Source of the DNA: Streptomyces longisporoflavus
Lineage (GTDB): Bacteria; Actinomycetota; Actinomycetes; Streptomycetales; Streptomycetaceae
Assembly: GCF_014649775.1 (NCBI RefSeq)
Contig: NZ_BMTR01000010.1
Coordinates: 124,001 to 188,000 of the forward strand
Length of the DNA stretch: 64,000 nt
Direction: 5' to 3'
The position numbers and the translations under genes were made by a program. Below are positions 50,069-57,357 of this stretch, one piece after another. Numbering within the stretch: the stretch's first letter is position 1; the number at the start of each line of letters is the position of its first letter. The notes under the pieces were generated by a model. That model did no database searches, was not told the origin of the DNA, and saw only the letters and a list, made by a program, of their open reading frames with translations.

Positions 50069-51622
50069 TCAGTCGGCCGTCGCCATCAGTTCCTCCACGG
50101 AGTCGTGGCGGATGCGGCCTGCCGGAATGCCGACGTCCCGCAGGGCGTCCACGCCGCTGCGGATCATGCCGGGCGGGCCCGAGAGGTAGGCGTCGTACTC
50201 GTTCCAGGGGCCGTACTCGCGCACGGCCTCCGGGAACTGGGCGTGATCGTCGACGACCGGGCGGACCGAGAGCCACGGGTGGGTCTGCTGGAGTCGCAGC
50301 ATCGTGTCGATGTCGTACAGGTCGTGGTCGGTGCGGGCGCCGTAGAACACCTCTACCGGCCGCCGTTCGCCGTGCTCGGCGACGTCCTCGACGAGCGCCT
50401 TGATGGGGGCGATGCCCGTCCCGCCGCCCAGACAGAGCAAGCCGCTGTCGGTGGTGTGATCGACGGTCATCGAGCCGGCGGGCGCGCCGAGACGCAGGAC
50501 GTCGCCCGGACGCGCGTGGTGCACCAGAGCGTTGGAGACCCAGCCCGCCGGGACGGCCTTCACATGGAAAGAGAGCAGCCCGTCGGGGCGCGGCGCCGAC
50601 GCGAACGAGTAGTGCCGCCAGATCCGCGGCCACCAAGGCGTCTCCAGGCTCGTGTACTGGCCTGCCAGGAAGGGGTACGGCTGGTCGGGGCGGACGGTGA
50701 CGACAGCGATGTCAGGCGTTCTGAGGTCGTGGGAGACAACCTCGGCGAGCCACCAGGCAGGGGCGCGCAGTTCGTCCGCGGCAGCCGCGTCGATCATGAT
50801 CTGCGAGATGCGGGTGTACGTCCGCACCCAGGCGGCCTCGGTCTCCTCGTCCCAGACCGCGCTCGCGTACCGGCTGAGCGAGCCGATCAGGCATTCGCCG
50901 ACAGCCGGGTAGTGCTCGGCCCGGGTGCCGTACTTGCGGTGACCGCGGCCGAGGTTCTTCAGGTAGTCGGCGAGTACGTCGGAGTCGTCGATGAGTTCGG
51001 CCGCGGTCAGCAGCGCCTTGAGCAGCCTGTCTCGCTGGGTGTCCATGGCGGCGGGGAACAGGGGCCGCAGGTCGGGGTGCCGGGTGAAGAGCAGCGCGTA
51101 GAAGTACGAGGTCACCTTGTCGGCGACGGGCTCTATCTCGGCCATCGTGCGCTGGACGCGGATCGCGTCGGGCGAACCCTTGGGGGAGAGCTCCGCCGCG
51201 GGGCGGGACAGGGCCGGGGGGCCGGACTGCACAGGGCCCGGTGCGGATGCCGGGGCCGGCACGGGCGCCGGGTTGGTTGCGGGCGCAGAGTCAGATGCGG
51301 GCGCCGGGTCAGATGACTGTCGGGCGGTCGGTATTCGTTCCTCGGCCGCGTGCTCGGGTCCGGCCGCGGGGCGGTGCTCGGGGGTGGGTACGGGGCCGTT
51401 CTCCGGGGCGGGCGCGGCGGGTCCCGACCTGCCCAGTGGACGTATGGCCGACACTCGGCGTCCTTCTGACGTCTCGGGCGGTTCGGCCTCACCGCTCTCG
51501 GGCCGTGTCTGCTCGCCGCCCTCCGCCGGCTTCGGCGCCTTGCGTGGGGTGAACCAGCCGCCACCACCGCCGCTGTCGCCGGAAGTGCCGTTGCCCGCCG
51601 ACGTGGTGGTCGGAGCGTCCAT
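50069..51622 (-). CDS. Flavohaemoglobin-like protein: globin plus FAD/NAD reductase with long disordered N-terminus
   Basis: Predicted nitric-oxide dioxygenase or haem reductase of 517 residues. The first 150 or so are Pro/Ala/Glu/Ser-rich and probably disordered. The globin domain follows (about 150-285), with SYFYALLF (Tyr B10 region) and GHRKYGTRAEHYPAVGE holding the likely proximal His. Then come the FAD-binding domain (about 290-390, HYSFASAP) and the NAD-binding domain (about 400-515, GGGTGIAPIKALVE). ATG 51622 is preferred to ATG 51643 because of the GAGG spacing. Typical flavohaemoglobins are near 400 residues, so the N-terminal extension is the oddity. Function is inferred from domains. 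Confidence 0.87.
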   Translation of the reverse strand: MDAPTTTSAGNGTSGDSGGGGGWFTPRKAPKPAEGGEQTRPESGEAEPPETSEGRRVSAIRPLGRSGPAAPAPENGPVPTPEHRPAAGPEHAAEERIPTARQSSDPAPASDSAPATNPAPVPAPASAPGPVQSGPPALSRPAAELSPKGSPDAIRVQRTMAEIEPVADKVTSYFYALLFTRHPDLRPLFPAAMDTQRDRLLKALLTAAELIDDSDVLADYLKNLGRGHRKYGTRAEHYPAVGECLIGSLSRYASAVWDEETEAAWVRTYTRISQIMIDAAAADELRAPAWWLAEVVSHDLRTPDIAVVTVRPDQPYPFLAGQYTSLETPWWPRIWRHYSFASAPRPDGLLSFHVKAVPAGWVSNALVHHARPGDVLRLGAPAGSMTVDHTTDSGLLCLGGGTGIAPIKALVEDVAEHGERRPVEVFYGARTDHDLYDIDTMLRLQQTHPWLSVRPVVDDHAQFPEAVREYGPWNEYDAYLSGPPGMIRSGVDALRDVGIPAGRIRHDSVEELMATAD

Positions 51623-52017
51623 GCTGTGCCTCGCCTCGAACATCTCTCAGTCGGTCCATGCACTTCCCTGAAGGAAGCCGCTTACTTTCCCCGCTCCGCC
51701 CCGTCAGCCAATGTGGCCACATTGAACCTCGAATTACCGGACCCTACGGACAAGTAGGTGGCAAATGTGACATTGCCCGCAGTCACCTCATCGCAGCGTC
51801 TCATCCCTCACCGTCACGCCGGTCGCATAACGGAAAGTTCAGGTCTTCGATCTTTTCGCCCCGTTAGGCTGCGTTGACCTCCACCCGTGCCCCGTAGGGT
51901 GCGCCGAGACGCGCACCCGGCCCGAACCGGACTCGACCATACCGGCAGCCGTGCGGCACACAAGTCCTGTCGCGCCGCACGGGGAATACAGCGGCCATCG
52001 CCCGCCTCATGCCCCAA

Positions 52018-52650
52018 CTACCCAACACCACGCACCAATTCATACGCCTTACGCAGATCCCGACCGACATAAGAGTGGGTAGCGAGCCCGACCAGCCGCT
52101 GATCCGCATTGACGGCGACCGAAACAGGTACGGTTCCGAACAGATCCAGGTCCGAGAGCGAGTCGCCATAAGCGACGCAATCGGACCGCCCGACACCGAA
52201 CTCTTCACAGAGCCGTTCCGTGATCTCCACCTTGGCCGCGGCATTGAGAATGCCCGTCGGATTCACGGGCTCGGTGAACGGTACGGCGGGGAACCGCGAC
52301 CCGTGCGCGGCATGCGCACCCCAGCCGAGCAGCCGCTCCACGAAGAACGACGGCGACAGTGAGATCACCGCGCAGTAGTCCCCACCCTCCCTGATCTCGG
52401 CCCAGGTCTCCCGGATCCCCATCAGCCACGGCGCCCCCTCGAAGGCGGCTGTGACCTGCGAGTCCGTGAGGTCCGCCCAGAGCGCGTGCACGCGGACGGC
52501 GTACTGCGGCGAGTCGATCCGCTGCGCGACGAAGTCCCGTTCCAGCTCGGCGATCTCCGCTTCCAGGCCGAGCTGGCGCGAGATTTCGACGGGGGCCGCT
52601 GTGCCGTGCAGCAGCGTTCCGTCCAGGTCGAACAGGTGAAGGCGTGCCAT
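52018..52650 (-). CDS. HAD-superfamily phosphatase, SerB-like (HAD-IB)
   Basis: Predicted cytosolic phosphatase of 210 residues. Motif I is LFDLDGTLLHG near 5-14, motif II ISLSPSFF near 103, and motif III/IV VAYGDSLSDLDLFG near 165. The helical cap between motifs I and II fits the phosphoserine-phosphatase-like subfamily. The substrate is not determined. It is divergent from the membrane-protein gene at 52727, with a perfect parS site in between. Confidence 0.85.
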   Translation of the reverse strand: MARLHLFDLDGTLLHGTAAPVEISRQLGLEAEIAELERDFVAQRIDSPQYAVRVHALWADLTDSQVTAAFEGAPWLMGIRETWAEIREGGDYCAVISLSPSFFVERLLGWGAHAAHGSRFPAVPFTEPVNPTGILNAAAKVEITERLCEEFGVGRSDCVAYGDSLSDLDLFGTVPVSVAVNADQRLVGLATHSYVGRDLRKAYELVRGVG

Positions 52651-52719
52651 GTACGCCGAGGCTAGTACCCGCGGTTACTCCCGCTGTCAGACGCCCCCGA
52701 CCACCGCTCCCGGCACCGT

Positions 52720-52733
52720 GTTTCACGTGAAAC
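52720..52733. other. parS: Perfect parS site at the start of a membrane-protein gene
   Basis: GTTTCACGTGAAAC, exact parS core, in the gap between divergent genes. Its right half supplies GTG-AAA, the most likely start of the plus-strand gene, exactly as at cydCD. Confidence 0.9.
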
Positions 52734-53293
52734 TAAGCCGCCCCGCTCGCCGGGCCACCCTCGTCGTCCATGTCACTGCCGCCGCAGGCTGGCTCGGGCT
52801 TACGCTCGGGCTGCTCGCGCTCGCCTTCGCGGCCATCACCACGGGTTCCGCCGCGACCACCGAAGCCGCCGTCCGCTCCATGAAGCTCTTCGCGGACTGG
52901 CTGGTGATCCCGATCGCCCTGTCCACGCTGCTGAGCGGCCTCGTCCTGTCTCTCGGAACTCCTTGGGGCCTCGCCAGGCATCGCTGGGTCTACGCGAAGT
53001 TCTGGCTGACCTTGGCCACCACCGCCGCGTCGGCCTTCGCGCTGCGTCCAGGCCTCAACGACACCATGGCAGCCGTGTCCGCGGGCTCCCCCGTGACGGA
53101 CCCGAGCGGCCTGATCGCCGGACCCGTGGTCTCCCTGAGCGCCTACCTCTTCATGACGGTCATCTCGGTGCTCAAGCCGTGGGGTCTCACCCGTCGTGGT
53201 CAGAAGCAACGTGACCAAATGAAGCGTGACCAAAAGAAGCGTGCCTCTACCCACAAACCGGTGGACGCCAAGGTCATGCGTCAGACAGCCTGA
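52727..53293 (+). CDS. DUF2269-like small membrane protein
   Basis: Predicted integral-membrane protein of 188 residues from the GTG at 52727 (VKLSRPARRATLVVHV); GTG 52718 is an alternative. Four hydrophobic segments (about 10-34, 50-72, 80-102, 125-150) and the opening ArgArgAlaThrLeuValValHisVal recall DUF2269-type proteins. The C-terminus is a Lys/Gln/Arg-rich tail (QKQRDQMKRDQKKR). No ribosome site is visible before either start. The start region is built from a parS palindrome. Five bases separate it from the GNAT gene, so the two are probably co-transcribed. Function unknown. Confidence 0.75.
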   Translation: MKLSRPARRATLVVHVTAAAGWLGLTLGLLALAFAAITTGSAATTEAAVRSMKLFADWLVIPIALSTLLSGLVLSLGTPWGLARHRWVYAKFWLTLATTAASAFALRPGLNDTMAAVSAGSPVTDPSGLIAGPVVSLSAYLFMTVISVLKPWGLTRRGQKQRDQMKRDQKKRASTHKPVDAKVMRQTA

Positions 53294-53298
53294 GCAGA

Positions 53299-54168
53299 GT
53301 GTCGACACCTACCCTCTCCACGCTGCCCATCCGCCGACTGTCCCTCCGTGATCTCACCGCCTGCGCCGACCTTTCGGAGGACCGCGGCTGGCCACGCGAG
53401 GACCATAAATGGGGGCTGCTGCTCTCGGCCGGTACGGGCTACGGCATCGACGACCCCGAGGCCGGCGGCCTCATCGCCGCGTGCGTGGTGACCCAGTACG
53501 GACCGCAGGAGCGCCCCGGCCTCGGAGCCATCGGCATGGTCCTTGTCGCCGAGCGGTACGCCCGCAAGGGCCTGGGCCGTCGCCTGATGCGGTACGTCGT
53601 CGAAGGCGCGGGCACCACCCCGCTCGCCCTCCATGCGACGCCGAACGGCCGCCCCCTGTACGAGCAACTCGGCTTCAAGACCACCGGCCGCGCCGAAATG
53701 GTCCGCGGCAGGTTCACTCCCGGAGGCCCGTTGCCCGATGGCGCCACCCGTCCGGCGACCGCGGAGGACCTGTCCGCGATCGTGCGTCTCGACACCGAGG
53801 TCTTCGGTCTCGACCGCACGCACGTACTCACCCGGCTTCCTGCCTTCGTCGACCAGCTGAGAGTCGCGGAGGCGGACGGCACGATCACCGGCTACGCAGG
53901 CGCCTGGCCGAACATGGAGACCCATGTCATCGGTCCCCTGATCGCCCCGGACACCGAGACGGCGAAGGCCTTGATCGCCTCGCTTGCCGCAGGCTCCGAC
54001 CGACCGCTGCGCACCGACATCGACGTACGCCATGAAGAGCTGCTCGCCTGGGTGAAGGAGCGCGGCCTGGAGCCGATCGCCTTCAACGACGTGATGACGT
54101 ATGGCATCCCCGGACTGCCCGGTGACTGGACCCGTCGTTTCGCGCCGCTGACGGTCGCGGCCGGCTGA
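53299..54168 (+). CDS. GNAT family N-acetyltransferase (tandem domain)
   Basis: Predicted cytosolic acetyltransferase of 289 residues. The N-terminal GNAT domain (about 8-140) has the acetyl-CoA loop VAERYARKGLGRRLMRYV near 77-94. A second, more divergent GNAT-like half (about 150-285) follows. The GTG start lies five bases after the membrane-protein gene. Such two-domain proteins are common in actinobacteria and their substrates are unknown. A hairpin follows between this gene and the convergent haem-binding-family gene. Confidence 0.87.
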   Translation: MSTPTLSTLPIRRLSLRDLTACADLSEDRGWPREDHKWGLLLSAGTGYGIDDPEAGGLIAACVVTQYGPQERPGLGAIGMVLVAERYARKGLGRRLMRYVVEGAGTTPLALHATPNGRPLYEQLGFKTTGRAEMVRGRFTPGGPLPDGATRPATAEDLSAIVRLDTEVFGLDRTHVLTRLPAFVDQLRVAEADGTITGYAGAWPNMETHVIGPLIAPDTETAKALIASLAAGSDRPLRTDIDVRHEELLAWVKERGLEPIAFNDVMTYGIPGLPGDWTRRFAPLTVAAG

Positions 54169-54197
54169 CCGCGGGCAGAAGCCCGCTGCCGCACAGA

Positions 54198-54244
54198 GGC
54201 CCGCCCCCAAGCGCCGGAGGTATACCGGTGCGTGCGGGCGGGCC
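54198..54244. terminator. Bidirectional terminator between convergent genes
   Basis: GGCCCGCCC (54198-54206) and GGGCGGGCC (54236-54244) form a perfect stem with a further internal CCGG...CCGG stem. It separates the GNAT gene from the HbpS-like gene. Confidence 0.8.
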
Positions 54245-54270
54245 TTCGTCATGTTTCGCGCGGTGAAGTA

Positions 54271-54696
54271 CTACGCGAGAGCCTCCACTGCCGCGACGGC
54301 GAAGCCGTGGTCCTGCTCGGGCGCTCCACCGCCGACGCCGATGGCGCCGATCAGACGTCCGTCACGGTGGACCGGGACGCCGCCCGCGATGAAGAGCAAC
54401 GGGCGGTCGAGAGCGGTGGGCAGAGTGTGGAAGGGGCCGTCGGGCTTGACCAGGTCGACGAGGTCGGCGGTCGGTGCGTTGAGCTGGAGAGCTGTGTACG
54501 CCTTGCGGGTGCTGGTCTCACCGGAGATCAGCACGGCCCGGTCATCACGCCGGAAGGCGAGCAGGTGGCCGCCCGCGTCGAGGACGGTGACGCTGACCGT
54601 GACGTCGGCCGCCTCGGCCGCACGGTGGGCCGCGGTGACGAGCGCCTCGGCGTCCTGGATGGTCAGCGGGGCAACGGCGGGGGTGGTGGTGCTCAT
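54271..54696 (-). CDS. GlcG/HbpS family haem-binding-like protein
   Basis: A 141-residue protein of the HbpS/GlcG (DUF336) family. It shows LTIQDAEALVTAAHRAAEAADV at the N-terminus, VLDAGGHLLAFRRDD near 43-57 and a Gly-rich C-terminal IGAIGVGGGAPEQD. No signal peptide is seen, so it is cytosolic, unlike secreted HbpS. Haem binding is a family property for some members, not proven here. It follows the MFS gene on the same strand, and they probably form an operon under the divergent MarR protein. Confidence 0.85.
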   Translation of the reverse strand: MSTTTPAVAPLTIQDAEALVTAAHRAAEAADVTVSVTVLDAGGHLLAFRRDDRAVLISGETSTRKAYTALQLNAPTADLVDLVKPDGPFHTLPTALDRPLLFIAGGVPVHRDGRLIGAIGVGGGAPEQDHGFAVAAVEALA

Positions 54697-54759
54697 GGTG
54701 GTGCTCCTTGTGCGGTGGTGCCTCGTCCGGCGGTGTCTGGCCGGACGTTCGGGAGGGGG

Positions 54760-55968
54760 TCAGTGGTGGACGGGCAGTGCCTGCTCGACGGGGGTCGCGC
54801 CCGTGACGACCAGGCTGGGAGCGGACGAGCGGCGCTCCAGGACGGCCGAGAGGACGGCCAGGACGAGCGCGGAGCCCGCGAGGACAGCGCCCACCCAGTT
54901 CGGGGCGGTGTAGCCGAGCCCCGCGGAGATCACGAGGCCGCCGAGCCAGGCCGAGAGCGCGTTGCCGAGGTTGAAGGCGCCGATGTTCATGGCCGAGGCG
55001 AGCGTGGGCGCGCCGGAGGCCTGGTCGAGCACCCGCTTCTGCAGCGGCGGCACGGTGGCGAAGCCCAGGGCGCCGATCAGCGTGATGGTCACGGCTGCCG
55101 CGATCTTGTTGTGGGCGGTCAGGGTGAAGAGGGCGAGCACGACGGCCAGTGCGCCCAGCGAGATGTAGAGCAGCGGCATCAGGGCGCGGTCAGCGAACTT
55201 TCCGCCGATCAGGTTGCCGGCGACCATGCCGAGGCCGAAGAGGACGAGCAGCCAGGTCACGGAGGAGTCCGCGTAACCGGCGACGTCCGTCATCATCGGC
55301 GCGAGGTAGGTGACGGCGGCGAAGACACCGCCGAAGCCCAGGATGGTCATCGCCATGGCGAGCAGGACCTGCACGTTACGGAACGCGGCCAGCTCATGGC
55401 GCAGCCGTACGCCCTCCGGCTTGGGAAGGTCCGGTACGAGCTTCGCGATACCGGCCAGGCCGATGACGCCGAGTCCGGCGACGATCGCGAAGGTGGTGCG
55501 CCAGCCGAGGGTCTGCCCGACAAGCGTGCCGAGCGGCACGCCGACCACATTGGCCACGGTCAGGCCCGTGAACATCATGGCGATGGCTCCCGCCTTCTTC
55601 TCCGGCGCCACCAGTTCGGCCGCGACGACCGAGCCGATGCCGAAGAAGGCGCCGTGGGCGAGCGAGGCGACGACCCGACCCGCCAGCATGACGCCGAAGA
55701 CCGGGGCCACGGCGGAGAGCAGGTTGCCCGCGATGAACAGGCCCATGAGCAGCATCAGCATGTGCTTGCGGGAGATGCGGGTGCCGAGAACCGTCATCAG
55801 GGGAGCGCCGAGTACGACGCCGAGTGCGTAGCCGGTCACCAGGAGACCGGCTGTGGGGATGGAGACGCCGAAGTCACCTGCGACCTCAGGGAGCAGTCCC
55901 ATGATCACGAACTCTGTGGTCCCGATTCCGAAGGCCCCGATCGCGAGGGCCAATAGCGCGAGAGGCAT
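54760..55968 (-). CDS. MFS transporter (drug efflux, AraJ/Bcr-type)
   Basis: Predicted 12-helix proton-driven exporter of 402 residues, starting MPLALLALAIGAFGIGTTEF at ATG 55968. The frame is open far upstream, but that region is the MarR gene and repeats on the other strand. The motif GTTEFVIMGLLPEVAGDFGVS near 15-35 and LGTRISRKH in loop 2-3 (about 65-73) fit the AraJ/PbuE group of DHA1 exporters. It is divergent from the MarR gene across 141 bases that contain a GTTGCA/TGCAAC inverted repeat. The substrate is unknown. Confidence 0.9.
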   Translation of the reverse strand: MPLALLALAIGAFGIGTTEFVIMGLLPEVAGDFGVSIPTAGLLVTGYALGVVLGAPLMTVLGTRISRKHMLMLLMGLFIAGNLLSAVAPVFGVMLAGRVVASLAHGAFFGIGSVVAAELVAPEKKAGAIAMMFTGLTVANVVGVPLGTLVGQTLGWRTTFAIVAGLGVIGLAGIAKLVPDLPKPEGVRLRHELAAFRNVQVLLAMAMTILGFGGVFAAVTYLAPMMTDVAGYADSSVTWLLVLFGLGMVAGNLIGGKFADRALMPLLYISLGALAVVLALFTLTAHNKIAAAVTITLIGALGFATVPPLQKRVLDQASGAPTLASAMNIGAFNLGNALSAWLGGLVISAGLGYTAPNWVGAVLAGSALVLAVLSAVLERRSSAPSLVVTGATPVEQALPVHH

Positions 55969-56019
55969 GGTTCTACCTTCCAAGACGATTGCAGGTGCGC
56001 TTAGCTTGCGTCCACAATA

Positions 56020-56044
56020 GTTGCATACGCGGGTTACTTGCAAC
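56020..56044. promoter_or_regulatory. Candidate MarR operator
   Basis: GTTGCA (56020-56025) and TGCAAC (56039-56044) are exact inverted half-sites 13 bases apart, between the divergent marR and MFS genes. A third partial TTGCA occurs at 56054-56058. Spacing fits a dimeric winged-helix repressor. Confidence 0.55.
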
Positions 56045-56109
56045 CGCCGGATATTGCACAGGTGGACTACCCTGGTCGTCAGTAGCTCCGGGACGGAGGA
56101 ACAAGAGCC

Positions 56110-56568
56110 ATGACAGCGACGGACCCCGCACTGACCGCCCTTGCGCAGGGCTGGTGCGCGCTCTCCCTGCTCCACGGGAAGATCGAGACCCACATCGAGC
56201 GCGCCCTGCAGGCCAAGCACGACCTGAGCGTGCGCGAGTACTCCCTGCTCGATGTGCTCAGCCGTCAGCACGACGGCGAGGGTGGCCATCTGCAGATGAA
56301 GCAGGTCGCCGACGCCGTCGTGCTCAGCCAGAGCGCCACCACGCGCCTGGTCACCCGGCTCGAGGACCGCGGGCTGCTCTCCCGCTACCTGTGCCCCACC
56401 GACCGCCGCGGCATCTACACGGACGTCAGCGAGTCGGGCGCCGCGCTCCTGGCCGAAGCACGTCCCACCAACGACGCCGCACTGCGCGAGGCGCTGGACG
56501 AAGCAGCACTGAACCCGGAGCTCACGCCGCTGGTCAGGGCAGTGGAAGCGGTGCGCGTACCGGCGTAG
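56110..56568 (+). CDS. MarR family transcriptional regulator
   Basis: Predicted repressor of 152 residues with the MarR fold: helix bundle ends plus winged helix at about 45-115 (MKQVADAVVLSQSATTRLVTRLEDRGLLSRYL). It probably represses the divergent MFS-HbpS pair and itself through the inverted repeat at 56020. Its last codons (VEAVRVPA, stop) are part of a 34-bp tandem repeat that continues past the stop. Confidence 0.9.
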   Translation: MTATDPALTALAQGWCALSLLHGKIETHIERALQAKHDLSVREYSLLDVLSRQHDGEGGHLQMKQVADAVVLSQSATTRLVTRLEDRGLLSRYLCPTDRRGIYTDVSESGAALLAEARPTNDAALREALDEAALNPELTPLVRAVEAVRVPA

Positions 56569-56643
56569 GACGCCCGTGGAAGCGGTGCGCGTACCCGCGT
56601 AGGACGCCCGTGGAAGCGGGGTGCGTACCCGCGCAGCGCGTCT
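56542..56643. repeat. Three 34-bp repeats spanning the marR stop codon
   Basis: Units at 56542-56575, 56576-56609 and 56610-56643. The first two differ at only one position; the third diverges in its second half. The first unit encodes the C-terminus of the MarR protein and its stop, so later copies are downstream duplicates of the gene end. Confidence 0.85.
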
Positions 56644-56696
56644 CCAGCAGCGGTGCGCGTCTCCAGCAGCGGTGCGCGTCTCCAGCAGCGGTGCGC
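56640..56696. repeat. Three perfect 19-bp repeats downstream of marR
   Basis: GTCTCCAGCAGCGGTGCGC occurs head to tail at 56640, 56659 and 56678, directly after the 34-bp array. A degenerate TTCTCCAGCAGCGGAGCG follows near 56713. The remaining bases to 56799 show nothing else. Confidence 0.85.
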
Positions 56697-56799
56697 GTAA
56701 CTGCGTAGGGCGTTCTCCAGCAGCGGAGCGAAACCGCGCTGGGCGTCCCGTGGGCGCAGTGTTCCGCCCGGGAAGCCGGCGGCTGCATAGGCTGCCCTC

Positions 56800-57252
56800 A
56801 TGGGAGATCTTGAGATACGCCCGGCCATCGCCGACGACATCCCCGCCATCGTGGAAATGCTCGCCGACGACCCCCTGGGCAGCACGCGCGAGTCGCCGGA
56901 CGACCTCACCCCGTACCTCGCCGCGTACGAGCGCCTTGCCGGAGACCCGAACCAGCACGTGGTCGTCGCCGTGCGCGAGGGACGCGTCGTCGGAACGCTT
57001 CAGCTCACGATCGTTCCGGGCCTGTCCCGGAAGGGGGCGACGCGGTCGATCATCGAAGGCGTACGCGTCCACGCCGACGAACGCGGCAGCGGCCTCGGTA
57101 CCCGTTTCATCGAATGGGCCGTTGATGAGTCCCGGCGCCAGAACTGCCAATTGGTGCAGCTGACCTCCGACGCATCCCGCACCGATGCCCACCGTTTCTA
57201 CGAGCGGCTCGGTTTCACGGCATCGCATGTGGGCTTCAAGCTGCAGCTCTGA
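56800..57252 (+). CDS. GNAT family N-acetyltransferase
   Basis: Predicted single-domain acetyltransferase of 150 residues, starting MGDLEIRPAIADDIPAIVEML. The acetyl-CoA loop lies in VHADERGSGLGTRFIEW near 87-103 and the C-terminal signature in DAHRFYERLGFTASHVGFKL. The substrate is unknown. It converges with the beta-lactamase-fold gene, and the gap holds the 54-bp palindrome with parS. Confidence 0.9.
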   Translation: MGDLEIRPAIADDIPAIVEMLADDPLGSTRESPDDLTPYLAAYERLAGDPNQHVVVAVREGRVVGTLQLTIVPGLSRKGATRSIIEGVRVHADERGSGLGTRFIEWAVDESRRQNCQLVQLTSDASRTDAHRFYERLGFTASHVGFKLQL

Positions 57253-57272
57253 AGCTGCCCTTGCCGTGGCAT

Positions 57273-57326
57273 ACACACCGGTGGGGCGTCGTGTTTCACG
57301 TGAAACACGACGCCCCACCGGTGTGT
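57273..57326. terminator. 54-bp perfect palindrome between convergent genes
   Basis: Left arm 57273-57299 and right arm 57300-57326 are exact 27-base reverse complements with no spacer. Placed 20 bases after the GNAT stop and 31 bases from the convergent hydrolase stop, it should act as a terminator for both strands. Its centre is a perfect parS site. Confidence 0.85.
57292..57307. other. parS: Perfect 16-bp parS at the centre of the palindrome
   Basis: TGTTTCACGTGAAACA, the full 16-base ParB consensus, the best match in the window. It is concentric with the 54-bp terminator palindrome. Confidence 0.92.
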
Positions 57327-57357
57327 TCTCAACAGCTCTGGACGTCCTCCGCTGTTC

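Noticed and set aside
55969..57318. Long upstream extension of the MFS reading frame
   Set aside because: It lies opposite the marR and GNAT genes and the repeat arrays; the MFS family N-terminus begins at 55968.
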